Source of the DNA: Bactericera cockerelli
Lineage: Eukaryota; Arthropoda; Insecta; Hemiptera; Triozidae
Length of the DNA: 64,000 nt
Direction of reading: 5' to 3'
Assembly (NCBI GenBank): GCA_024516035.1
Contig: CM044959.1
Location: forward strand, 27,006,459-27,070,458
Positions 1 through 10,378 of this stretch are shown here, one piece after another. The translations under genes were made by a program, and so were the position numbers. The notes beneath the pieces are model-generated. The model searched no databases. It saw nothing but the letters and a program-made list of their open reading frames with translations, and was not told the origin of the DNA. Positions within the stretch are counted from its first letter, which is position 1. Every line of letters begins with the position of its first letter.

Positions 1-404
1 TTGCAGCTCCAAGATAACCAGGGGCGGCTCTGTGCAACTTTCCGCTTTTATTTTAGAAGGCTATATCTCCTATCCTATAAAAAATAAATACTTGAAACTA
101 TAAAAGGTATGCAGAAATAAAAATCCCCTATCCAAAATCGTAGCTCACGTCTTTCCACGACAACCACACATTGCTGTACCCTTGACAGAAAATTGGTCTG
201 AAGAAAAAAAAAACCTGTATGAATATTTCATGAAATTTAAGATTTTCGGCGTGGCCAGAAAACGACTTTAACTGTTCGTAGGAACCTCGCGCTTTCGTGA
301 AACACAATCTATTTTCGCGTCTCATTACGAATTTGAAATAAAAATCGATAAAAGTTAGAGGGAAGTGTGCGAAAACAATAAAACAAAATACATATAAACT
401 CTTT
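1..404. other. AT-rich stretch, nothing assigned
   Basis: I see no gene, repeat end or RNA here. The longest reading frame (minus strand, 128-325) has no recognisable motif and includes a run of phenylalanine codons from an A/T tract, so I treat it as chance. Confidence 0.5.
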
Positions 405-470
405 TTCGTGTTAATATAGGCCGGTTGGCTGGCGCTACTTGACGAGCGCTCGCCTACCGGCGAGCTTGAT
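405..470 (-). repeat. Dispersed repeat fragment, mate of 13438-13505
   Basis: About 65 bases containing GTTGGCTGGCGCTACTTGAC and the short hairpin CTCGCC/GGCGAG recur in reverse complement at 13438-13505 with only a few differences. This is a compact GC-rich module in AT-rich surroundings. It is probably the conserved end of a mobile element, but neither copy shows a full element around it. Confidence 0.6.
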
Positions 471-2735
471 TGCCATCCATGGAACTTTAAAGACCGACCT
501 TACTTAATTCACGATTAATTAATAAAAAGGACATTTCAGAATTTGCTACGCTATTAAAATGGTTCTTTCAAAAATGAGTCATTGAAATTTCTTTTACATT
601 GATATTTTATCACATCCACTAATAATGTGTTCTAATGATTATATTAGAAACGAAAGAAAAATAAAATGATAATAATCGGAGACTATTTCGACCATTATTA
701 ATTTGTCTTAAACAGAATTATTAGATAGTTAAGTTAAAAAAAGAATTATTAGATAGAATTACAGACATACCATACCTACACCGGATTCAATGTGTCATTA
801 GTCATAATATTTTTAACTTATTACCAATATTCAATATTACCTACTATGTAAGTTATAACATTAATAATAATATTTCTAATAGTAATAATGAGTTTAGTAA
901 TTTAAAGAGGTAAATTGCTTATTATGTAATTTATAAGGTTCTTTACATTGAGCTGATTGAAAAGTTTTCATAATCGTTAATTACCCTCTTAAGATCATTC
1001 TTGAATAGTATTTTCGAACATAATCATAATAATACCTATTTATTATTTGTATAAACCTATTTCCTTTCAGCCTTTTAAAGATACTTTGTTTTTTACCATT
1101 GAGATTATGGAGAAACAGAACATGAGACTTGACGCCAGGCGTCCTGCTGTTAAACAGCTCTGTTAATAGGTACCTCTTTCCTTTGAAATCCTTTCCGAAT
1201 CAATAAAACCTCTTTCAGTAGATAACAAAAATACAAAGGATTACGCCTATACAAAATTTAGACACAATTTGTTTCTTTATCTCTAAATTAATTTTTTCTC
1301 AATGGAAAAATTTATGTGACAAATGCGAAATAGGGTCCCTATTAAGACAGGTAGCTTCACAGGTCAGTTAGGTAACGATTAATGATTGACCTTCAATTAA
1401 TGGCCTTAATCGGCCATTAATTATCTTTTGTCACATTATGTTACAAACAAAGGATGAAAAAGTTTTTTGTTGAAAAGGACATATCCTATTGGAATTGAAT
1501 TTTGGTTTTGTGTTACTCTTCCTTTCCAGCGGCGACGAAAATTAGTTTTGAAAATTTGTGAAGATACATACTTTGAGTCCATCTAATAAATGCACAAGCA
1601 TTAACATAAATCACAAACCACAAGCACGTAAAAGTAGATGTTTTCTCATGGCTAGGAGAAAAAAAAAATGCTATAAAAAATAATCCTCTACTAAAGCCGG
1701 AACTTAAAACAAGAGACGGAAAACATTACGACCTTTGAAGTTTATGGATCCGCAAAAATAGGTAGATATGCTGCTACATTTTCATTCTAATTGACCTATG
1801 TTAAATCTGCTCTACGATTCCATTTCTACTCAGATTTATTAAATCATCAGAGGATGGCATTCGCATCATCGTGAATGATGTCAGCCAGAAAGTGAATAAA
1901 TATTGCGTGCCACTCTTCACTAGGAAGCTAATTGGCTCATTATTGACAAGGGCCTCCAGAACCATGTCAATTTAAGTCCAACCAGCCTTGCTCGAGACTA
2001 TATTAAAAAGCAAGGCTGGTATTGCAAACACCAGAAGCAAATACAGTCGTGATTCGAGATGGATCGATAACGAAACAATCCAGTGTTCTATACCTATCAT
2101 TCTATATGTATTGTAGTTGCTCACACATCACGAATGTACCAATATGATGTAAAATTAAATTAGTTAAGGTGGATAAATTATTCAAACTTCAAAAGATAAG
2201 AATTATAACGTACAAATGAAACAAGGAAAAGTCCCATTTCTGTATTTCTCCGTAACATAGAACTTGTAATTATAGTTGCTCTGTAGTATTTCACATGGTG
2301 ATGATAACTTGAAACCTCTATTTGTACATAGCTGTTGTTTTCCCATCTAACTACAGCTCTGCTAACTGTCCAATATACTCTTTTTCCTTCTTCTCTAGGT
2401 CATCCTGTCTTGTGTGCTTCATTCTGAAAATTCCCCACATGACTGTAGTTATCACTCGAGTCACAACATGGTACTTGGTACATTCTCATACGGATTGCAT
2501 TTATGTAGGTACTTTTTCCTACAAATGTTCATCATTACAGCCATAGTGAATAATGATACATTTTCCCTTAGTTAGTGAGAGAACTGTATTTAGAGATACA
2601 TCATAAAAGCAAAATTGACTTATTTACTGACATACTAATCTTTATCAGTCGTGATGTATCAAGAATGTATAATAGTCCAGGCAGATTAAACCTATTCTTC
2701 CCAAAAATTCCATCAAAGCTGGACACTTTTTTAAT
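471..2735. other. AT-rich, gene-free; two small hairpins
   Basis: No coding frame or element is supported. Two short perfect inverted repeats are visible: 1395-1405 with 1412-1422 (AATTAATGGCC, loop 6) and 1981-1992 with 2009-2020 (ACCAGCCTTGCT, loop 16). Neither has features of an RNA gene. Confidence 0.4.
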
Positions 2736-3010
2736 TCCTTCTGGGCGTCCAATTTCAGAAAATTCATGTTTCTGTAACATCCTGAGGAACTTTGGTTCTG
2801 TGTTATTCAACATGGCGATTCTACCACATGAAAGACATTTGAAGAGAATAGGTTAAGAAATTTTCGAGACACATGGGAATTAGCCAAAAAAATCTCAAAA
2901 TATAGCGTTTATGGAAAGTTGATAAAGTTTTAATGCCAAGTGTATACAGTGTGAACCATTCGCGAGGAAGTATTCTGTCCAAAATTGGCAGTGTGTTTTT
3001 CTATAGTTTG
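2736..3010 (+). repeat. RepA dispersed repeat, degenerate copy
   Basis: The stretch shares the phrase GAACTTTGGTTCTGTGT and, further on, GTGAACCATTCGCGAGGAA and AAAATTGGCAGTGTG with the longer copy at 36436-37076. Other relatives lie at 46790-47125 (minus) and 58490-58930. No coding potential is visible. The family is unclassified and the boundaries are approximate. Confidence 0.5.
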
Positions 3011-3688
3011 ACTTTGTGTAATGTATACCTAGTTAGTTATATGAGAAGAAAAAAAATGCTTTTACTACGTACAAAAATAATCATTCAATTCAACTTTCAG
3101 CATTCAATTTTCTCTCCAATTAAGAGAGAGAAAAAAAATATTTTCTACATAATATATTACAATTATTTTGATTTTCAATGAAAAAAAAATCAAAGCTTAG
3201 TGCACGGCTTTTTGCACTTTATAAATATTCATAATTATTTTTTCAACTCTTCATAATAATAATTGGGAATAGAGATTTTCCAGAATAGCAAAAGTATAAA
3301 CGCCATGTGAACCTTTTCGAATGTACAACTAGATAAGAAAGAGCGGAAAGAAGGTCAGGAATTTCGTATCGATTTTCATTTTCACTCAATGGAAAAATAC
3401 TTTGGACGTGGAAATAAAAGCCGCTCCACATCGCGTTGTTCTTAACCTTGAAATAAATGCATTCTGGATTATTATAATAGTAATATTGAATAATGGCCTT
3501 TTGAAAAATGTAAAAAAATCCTTCTAATGTACACAACTAATAACCAGCCGTCATGCAATAAAATCATAAATAGACCTCCATACATGTTTTGTAACAACAT
3601 CTGTGTACATGCACATAGGCGGTATACTGCATTATTCATTGTTACTATACTATACCTAATTCAATCAATTTAGGTACTTATAACTTAA
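3011..3688. other. AT-rich stretch, nothing assigned
   Basis: Poly-A-rich sequence. The minus-strand frame at 3243-3536 (97 codons) has no motif, no promoter context and no splice context that would support it. Confidence 0.4.
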
Positions 3689-3981
3689 GGTAGGATCACA
3701 CTCTATGGCACAGATGCCACATTTTCTATGGCGAGAAAAAAAAACGAATGGCACATATAATATATGGCACTCACACGATGCCATATAATGTGGCAAAAAA
3801 CTCTATGGCATTGTATGCCTTCCCCCTTGCCATAGACAAGAAAAAACTATGGTACCATAGAAAAAACTTGTCGCCATAGACCCAAATAGTTCTATGGTCA
3901 TGTAAACAAAGACCGATCACACGCTATGGCAAGGGAGATTGCCATATTATATGTCGCTCTGCCATATCGTGTGATCCTACC
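3689..3981. mobile_element. 293-bp MITE packed with CTATGG/CCATAG motifs
   Basis: The ends are inverted: GGTAGGATCACAC at 3689 and its reverse complement at 3969-3981. The pairing continues imperfectly inward through a TATGGCA motif. Inside, CTATGG or its complement and close variants (ATATGGCA, ATGCCAT) occur about a dozen times in both orientations. Such dense subterminal motifs usually bind a transposase. The flanks show only a weak CTTAA/CTTAT direct repeat, so the superfamily is left open. There is no coding capacity. Confidence 0.7.
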
Positions 3982-4241
3982 CTTATACCTATAAGGTATC
4001 TACACTTCATGTTGGAAAGTTTTCTTTAGGTTACAACTTAAATTTGCTGAAAGAAAGAAGAAAGCTCATTATATTTGATTGACATTAGACCATACCACAT
4101 ATACCATGCGGCACTACAACACAAGGGTTGACACAACACTACAGTACTAATATAATTATATTAGGTCAAAACACAACACACCCAATATAATTGTAATAAA
4201 GGCCGAATCGGGAGGTTAACTGTAATTAGAGTTCAAATTAA

Positions 4242-4291
4242 AATCTGTCCCACTGGATTCATAATATGATTATGAATTCAGTGGGACAGAT
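4242..4291. repeat. 50-bp near-perfect palindrome
   Basis: AATCTGTCCCACTG and the following bases pair with the mirrored right half ending CAGTGGGACAGATT. The arms are about 24 bases with one mismatch, around a 2-base centre. The element is too short to carry a gene. It could be a remnant of a tiny foldback element or a transcript hairpin. Confidence 0.75.
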
Positions 4292-4789
4292 TGTGATAGT
4301 CAGAAAAGCCAGAAAAATTCTATGATTATCATTATCTTTCAATTTCTCCCTTCCTTCCGAGTAAGTGGTAGGTACTGACTATTACTACCGAAGCACTGAA
4401 TGCTCCCGACAAACATATAAATTTGGAAGAGATCTTTAGATTCGACTCTGTAAGCTGTAAGCGTGCAGTCTTTGATGTGTGAAGTCTTCGATGTTTTTGA
4501 ATGAGTTCATTATCGTTATCCCAATTTGCCTGAATTTTGTATCGAAAATGTTAGTGAAAAAACTTGGACAGACTGTCCATAGCTATATATCTAGTATCCA
4601 GGTCTGTATCTATTTGTAAAACATGGACTTAACAACAATGAGTGAACATCTGTACATGCATACCTTCTCCTTCATTAAGCTCTCCTTTCTGTTTGCTTTG
4701 TAATCCTTGGAGTGTTCCAATTCTCTGAACATCTCAAATTAACACTTGGGCCTGGTCCCATTATAATTTGTGTAGTGTGTTCTTTTTAG

Positions 4790-5214
4790 AATTGGTATTT
4801 GGGTGGAATATGCATAGAAGTAAGAACAGAGGTGCGTGTATTAGTTCATTAATAAAACAAAGAGCAGGTTCTGTTATGTTGAAGACATACCTACAACCTT
4901 GGTATCGTGTTGATAAAGACCAACTCTTGATGAGCGCTATCCTACCTAAGTGTAGGTTTAAATTTGGGTGTAATCGGCCTGTTCAGATTGATAGTCTTCA
5001 AATTTCCTTTTTTATCGGTGAATATTTGAAAAAATGTATTTTCACTTTTCATTTTGTGAAGTTGCCTCCTTTAGGAGAATGCGGAGTTGTTAGAATCAGT
5101 GGATGTGACAAAATTCCCAGGAACGTTAAAGAATTTTCACTGAAACATTTTAGAATGAATCTTTTTAATTTGCGAAATCCTCAAATTGTAAAATGTCCTG
5201 TTCATTTTCATTGA
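4790..5214 (+). CDS. Unidentified 140-codon open exon (possible terminal exon)
   Basis: An open frame of about 140 codons begins just after a good splice acceptor (TTCTTTTTAG, ending 4789) and ends at TGA 5212-5214. It is the longest open frame here that is not a transposon. The predicted segment is basic and moderately cysteine-rich (for example CRFKFGC, CGVVRISGC, IVKCPVHFH), with no signal peptide or membrane span that I recognise. I know no family for it. A possible ATTAAA signal lies about 30 bases past the stop. It may be a real terminal exon, an intronless gene starting at the internal ATG near 4810, an old element relic, or chance. Confidence 0.35.
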
Positions 5215-5585
5215 TTAATTTTATGTTGTTGTTAATTCATTAAATTTTGTTGTTTATCAAGAACTATATTTCTTTTGAACGAGACAGTAAAATTGTTTTC
5301 ATAAAAATATTATTTAATTTGGCTGTTGTAAAATCACGCGTGTGTTGGACGAGATTTATCAAAATTGCTATGCGTGGCACACTGGCACACACATTGTATA
5401 CGAGGCTCTTATTTTATTGCTAATATCACATTAATCTCATAATATTAGTCTCTGGAAGTATGAGAAAAGATTTAGCTATTTCAGAAACGTCTTAAATACC
5501 TCTCCCTAATGAATTCGCTCATAGTAAAAGAAATGAATTCATTGAAAAGAGAGAAAAATATAGGAAAGTAAATATGTAAAGCTAT
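5215..5585. other. No feature seen
   Basis: AT-rich sequence after the open frame, with no motif I can assign. Confidence 0.4.
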
Positions 5586-5815
5586 TCTTACGATTTGGAG
5601 CCTCAAACTGAATGAAAATTGTGGCAGCTCTAGGCTGGTTTCATGAGGTTGATGGACATGGACATTGGCCATAGAGGTATCTTACGATTCGGAGCCTCAA
5701 ACTGAATGAAAATTGTGGCGGCTCTAGGCTGGTTGCACTAGGTTGATGGGCATGGACATAGAGGTATCTTACGATTCGGAGCCTCAAACTGGATAAAAAT
5801 TGTGGCAGCTCTGTG
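5586..5815. repeat. Tandem repeat, about 90 bp x 2.5
   Basis: A unit containing GGAGCCTCAAACTGAATGAA, TGTGGCAGCTCTAGGCTGG and GGACATAGAGGTATCTTACG is repeated at 5586, 5680 and 5768, the last copy being truncated. Small length differences separate units 1 and 2. The minus-strand frames across it are a by-product of the repetition. Confidence 0.85.
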
Positions 5816-5894
5816 AAACACACGAAACTCAAGATTTTCTTGATTACTCTCCCACTTAAGTCTCACTCACAGCTTGGAACAAATAGTTCCATTA

Positions 5895-5995
5895 ATAACC
5901 GACCTCAGTAGCTTGATCGATAAGGCGGCGGACTTGTAACTTGGAGTTCGGTGGTTTCAGTACCAAAAGTGATTTACACAAATATGATAACTTCT
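5895..5995 (+). mobile_element. SINE-C copy (tRNA-derived), internally deleted
   Basis: The head CGACCTCAGTAGCTTGATCG and GGCGGCGGACTTGTAAC resembles the D and anticodon arms of a tRNA. The B-box part is degraded (GGTGGTTTCAGTACC). The tail AAATATGATAACTT matches the copies at 20376 and 20985. The insertion is flanked by the direct repeat TTCCATTA at 5887-5894 and 5996-6003, which is a plausible target duplication. Confidence 0.75.
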
Positions 5996-6003
5996 TTCCA
6001 TTA

Positions 6004-7199
6004 TTACACTGTCTTGATTGTCATAAAACAATAACGGTGACACCTAGTTGGAAATGATCATGAGAGTGCTTATGCTTATACCAACTGCTTATACATATTT
6101 TGTGTGTATTTATGATGTTGGAGATGAAAATCGAAGCCCAATGTTTTCGTTATCAGGTTTATATTCTGTTATCAGAACGCTTATCGTTTCGATGAGTTTA
6201 AAGCGGAGGATAAACGCTACCTGACGATGAAGGCTTGGCATTTGTTATCAAAAACTCTAAATCCTGTGGATTAGAGTGACCTCTTCAATGTCTGTATGAT
6301 TTTATCTGTGGTGAAGCATCTTTACAATATTTTTGGGTAGCGCAGCATTACTAAGACTTCAGAGCCTACTTCACTTTTCGAATACTATTACATTCATTTC
6401 TTTTTACTCTGGTAATGCCGCCACTGGTCGTTACGCGATCGACCCCCCCCCCAGATTCAATGTTCATTCTGGGCTTGAATGTGTTAATTGAACCAAATTT
6501 TCAACTGTCAAGAAATCACGAAACCTCCTTTTAATTCTCATGAGTTAAGGAAGGAGATCTCGGATTTTCACTTTTGTGAGATGTCAGAAAAACTCGTTCA
6601 CAATCATTTTGTACTTTTAGAGATCGACAGTTTTAGAACGTCATCTCACCTCTCTGGACGTGATCGACCCAAAATCACTCCGCGAGGATTCAAGAGACCA
6701 ATCAAGAGTACTTCCTAATTGGTCCTAGAGCTTGCAATCAAGCTTTGTTCCGACCTGTGGAGAATAGAACAATAACATTTTGATCTTTTGAAATAATCAA
6801 GTGTTTGTTTAATTGAGGGCGTTCACCTTTGCAGTTGCACTGTCAGCCCTAGTGGTTATGCAATCAACTAATGAGATTATGTGGCGTCCGCATGAGATTT
6901 AGAAGCACTAATCAACAGGCCAAGACTCGGCTGAGGTGTGGTGTTGAATAGGATACGCGCCCCGCTTGACAGCTGGCCAGGTCCTTTATAAGGCCTGACG
7001 CCTGACCCAACCGCTGCAACTCTTATTTGTCCCAATAAAATTCGTACACCTTTTGGGTATTTTCATTATTTGAAAGTAAATTTTATGACTTGAAAACCTA
7101 CAAACAAATGGTTTTCCAGTCATTAAATTTACTTTAACGGTGTAACGTGAAAATAATTCTGTGACATTATTTAGATTCACTTTTGATTTGGTCAGGTCA
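6004..7199. other. No confident feature
   Basis: Moderately AT-rich sequence with a C9 run near 6445. The plus-strand frame 6488-6718 (76 codons) lacks motifs or convincing splice context. I leave it unassigned. Confidence 0.35.
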
Positions 7200-7290
7200 T
7201 TAAACCTCAGTAGCACGATTGAGAAGGAAGCAGACTCGTAACCTGGGGGTCGCTGGTTTGAGTCCCAAGCACGGCGGACTTTAGTAAGTC
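7200..7290 (+). mobile_element. SINE-C copy, diverged
   Basis: ACCTCAGTAGCACGATTGAG, GACTCGTAACCTGGGGGTCG and the B-box-like GGTTTGAGTCCC align with the SINE-C head at 20376. The body downstream is not clearly retained, so the 3' limit is approximate. Confidence 0.65.
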
Positions 7291-8093
7291 TGATTTTAGA
7301 CGTTTAAGTAATTGTAACATCACTTTTCTGTTTATTTTTATGTCGGAAAAATAATAGAAACGTACCAGTTTTAGACAAGAGAGTAATGAGAGTTGAAAGT
7401 AAGCTTATATTGCTCAATGTCCTTATGAATATGGATCGACCTTTTATGTAGGTGGGTACTTTTATATATTTATTAGAAAGAGTCATGTATTACAAGATGT
7501 TTTTACTAACGGCCCTGTAGGTTCAGCATGGGAGCTTATTGAAGCGACTGAATGGGGTCTGAATGTGACACCGCATGGGAAGTGTCCTAACGGACTTGTC
7601 ACTTGTCACGGATTACAAGACAAGAGCGGAGGCCTGTCACACATTATGTCCGTTCTGGCACGGGTTACCTACATAGTGTTGAATTAATTGTCTCAACAAT
7701 ACACAAGCAATTATCTTTGTATTTTTCTTGTCGTGCCCGATCACTTTATTATTAAACAATCAAGAGAAAGCCACAACCTTGTTTGCAGAAGAACTGAATA
7801 ACCATAGAGACATTAACGTAAATGAAACTACAGAAATACGTTTGAGAATGGAAAATTATTTCAGTCGAATCTAGATATAAGAGAACTCAAGGGAATTTTT
7901 CTTTTATATCAGTTACATAATATATCCAGATTCTTTTATAAAGAGGTTATTATACCTTGAAGTGAGATAAATTGTACTTGGAAATTATTCTCTTATATCG
8001 AAGTTTCTCTTGGGTATTAAGGTAAAAATATGTTGTAATACGTGAATGAAGGAAAAATAATAATTATAATTCAAATAAGAAAAGAGTGCTCAC
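7291..8093. other. No confident feature
   Basis: The segment around 7500-7690 is richer in G+C and of higher complexity than its surroundings, but I found no frame or splice context I can defend. The remainder is AT-rich. If the minus-strand exon ending at 8094 is real, this is its downstream intron. Confidence 0.3.
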
Positions 8094-8151
8094 CGTTTGA
8101 GCTAGCACCCACTTCAATGGGCAGTGTCCTCCAGCGGGTTTTCTTTGTCTT
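8094..8151 (-). CDS. Candidate coding exon (minus), possibly LARP1 family
   Basis: Read on the minus strand, the frame gives KTKKTRWRTLPIEVGASSN and then the donor G|GTGAGC (8093-8088). The acceptor would follow a long CT/C tract and end GGGGAAG at 8152. With that boundary the exon enters in phase 0, matching the phase 0 exit of the exon at 8487-8619. An alternative start is the ATG at 8160, which adds M-G-K. The order K-x-R-W-x-x-L-x-I-E-V resembles, from memory, a segment upstream of the La domain of LARP1. That is a hypothesis only. No homology search was possible. Confidence 0.4.
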
Positions 8152-8212
8152 CTTCCCCATGTCAGCAGAGCAGGAGGGGGGAGAGAGAGTTCGCGCAACT
8201 TTTCCAGCACGT

Positions 8213-8353
8213 CACGTGTCGCGCAAACTTATCACGTGTCGCACCAACTTATCACGTGTCGCGCAAACTAATCACGCGTCGCACCAACTAATAACGCGTC
8301 GTGCAAACTAATCACTGTGTCACCCAAACTTATCTTGCGTCGCGAAAATTTAT
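8213..8353. repeat. 20-bp tandem repeat x7 with E-box motifs
   Basis: Seven units of the form CACGTGTCGCGCAAACTTAT run head to tail. Six are 20 bases and one is 21. The first three carry a perfect CACGTG palindrome and the later ones drift to CACGCG, AACGCG and similar. If the two flanking exon candidates are correct, the array lies in the intron between them. CACGTG is the classic bHLH-type binding site, so the array could act as a regulatory cluster or may simply be a small minisatellite. Confidence 0.9.
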
Positions 8354-8486
8354 GATTTTATCGCACAATTTTTTTATCGTGTGGACTAACCTAACTATGA
8401 ACTATGGTGTCGCGCAAAATACCCGATAGTATGCCTCATTTCCCGCACGAAATTTTCATCTCCTAGAAAACGCTTGGGTTGCTCAC

Positions 8487-8619
8487 GTTAGGTCCACGCG
8501 AGTTTCTCATAGGGGATGAGGAACGGTTATTCCGATCATGTGACGGCTGCTGGCTCAGTCGTGGGTGTCGGCTCGCAGGACGGCGTGAACCATGAGGTGT
8601 GTCACCGGCTTGCTCATCT
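8487..8619 (-). CDS. Candidate internal coding exon (minus), Arg/Ser/Pro-rich
   Basis: A 133-base segment lies between a good acceptor (TTGTATTGTTTCAG, ending 8620) and a donor (AAC|GTGAGC at 8486-8481). One frame is open throughout: one base completes a split codon, then 44 codons, exiting in phase 0. The predicted segment is polar and low in hydrophobics (SRRPASRHPRLSQQPSHDRN, then SSSPMRNSRGPN), typical of a disordered linker in an RNA-binding protein. The other two frames have stops. Its G+C content is well above the neighbourhood. It joins in frame to the exon at 8094-8151. Preceding exons would lie at higher coordinates or outside the window. Confidence 0.45.
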
Positions 8620-9210
8620 CTGAAACAATACAAAAAATAAACTTATAACAACAATATGATTTCACTGTGTTTAAATTTGCTAAGTCATCCAAATTTTGCA
8701 TTAAAACTTGTCTCTGTATCATGGAACAGGACTTTTGATGTCTAAATACCAGCCAAATTGTGAATTTTTTCGGACCCTAATTAGCTTTGCGAAAAAAATA
8801 ATAGAAAAAATGGTACAGTATCTCTCATTAATTCATAATATCACGCTAGAGTTGGAGTACCTCCTGCTTCACATGGTCTAGATTGTCTAGAACCTTAGTA
8901 CAGTAATTATCATCTGGCCGAGAGTTTCACATGTTTCCCAGTGATAACCAGGAGGTCTAATGTGACATCCCTGTGACATGCCACTTCCTTTCTCTTGCAT
9001 TCCCCCCGATACCTAATCTCTGAAATTGCGAGATGTTCATTAAAAAGAAAGGATCTCTATTTAGTTTCTAATCTTGTGGACACATTGAGTCTTGACGTGC
9101 TGTTTGGGTACTCTCGGGGGGGTCAACCTAGAGCTAACTCAAGAATCCAATAGGAGAGTGACAGAAGGATGAAGAACAATTATCCAAGAGACTGAACGAA
9201 GCGGGCGAAT
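8620..9210. other. No feature seen
   Basis: Presumed intron upstream of the minus-strand exon. A G8 run sits near 9116. Nothing else is assignable. Confidence 0.35.
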
Positions 9211-9323
9211 AATCTACATCTACATAATTATAAACTGAACAATCTACATCTACATAATTATAAACTGAACAATCTACATCTACTTAATTATAAACTGAAC
9301 AATCTACATCTATTAATATTATC
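9211..9323. repeat. 30-bp tandem repeat x3.5
   Basis: Units at 9211, 9241 and 9271, each beginning AATCTACATCTAC and ending AAACTGAAC, are nearly identical. A fourth, partial unit begins at 9301. The low divergence implies recent expansion. Confidence 0.95.
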
Positions 9324-10378
9324 AATCAATATTAGCGTTAATGAGAGTGTGATGCTGAGAGTTTGACATGGATGTTAAGTGTTCGGGTTACTCTGTCATC
9401 TAGTGCCGTGATTTAGTATGTTTTATTACTGTAACTACTAGTCTATTTCACTATCAGCAGACATGTTGCTTAAATAGTTAAAACCGACTTATTTGATGAC
9501 TATAGCTATACAATTTATACATACTGTATCACGTCTATCATAAAAAGGGTAACATGAAGTATGCACTTCATCATGCACATTGCACTCATCGAGATTCTAG
9601 AGTCTAGAAAAATGTCTCTTTCACTTCTTCTGAAATCAGAGAGTGATTAAGTGAAGATTGAGGAGACCTGTCGGATAGTTTGGACGAAATTTGGATACTT
9701 TTCAGAGAGGATTCAGGAAACAAAAAAATTCTCATTAATCTATGCTTTGAATATGAGTACGTACTGACCACATTGCTCTATGTCGTAAGTCACATGGAAA
9801 GTCATCAAGTCTCCAGTGAAAGTTTTTAGAGTAATTGAAGGTAGCCTTATTTGGCTAAAAGGATAGCGCTCCTATCTCTAAATCTTAGCCTGTGGGGTCG
9901 ATGTCTGCATGGGAAAAAATCTACCCTAATCGGCTGGTTTTCTTCTATTGCCTTTTTCCTCTCATTAGTTCTGGCCGAAACACTTAGCAATTCACATGTG
10001 CCACTAGAGCAGGGACTTTGGGCACTAGCAGAAGATTAATCAAGAAGCGATGCGAGATCACTTGGAACAGCATGTGACGAGAGATTAATATTTATTATTA
10101 ATTTTAAAACTAAATGGTGTATGTGTGTGCTTCAGATTTACATTCCAAGTCAACTCTGTGAATAATTACTTTTTAATTTCGCCATGTTGAAAGTAAAAAG
10201 TGATCATTGTGGAAGCACACTTGGGTTAGGTACCTACTTAGCTTTATTTACTCAATACTTCCATCAACACTGCAAGTAGGTACAGACATGAATTACGTGT
10301 TGTTATACGTATGCGTTTTTCCTAACCCATCCTTCTTTCTCATGTTCATATAGAAAGCACAAAAACTGAAATTAAATA
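9324..10378. other. No confident gene; a degenerate tRNA-like patch
   Basis: Around 9850-9912, TTGGCTAAAAGGATAGCGC and GGGGTCGATGTC could be worn A and B boxes of another tRNA-derived SINE. The frame that continues to 10039 begins inside that patch. A possible acceptor (TTTTTCCTCTCATTAG near 9968) precedes a short open run ending at 10039, but evidence for an exon is weak. Confidence 0.3.

Noticed and set aside
8042..8311. 89-codon plus-strand frame
   Set aside because: It runs antisense through the candidate exon and then through the 20-bp tandem array.
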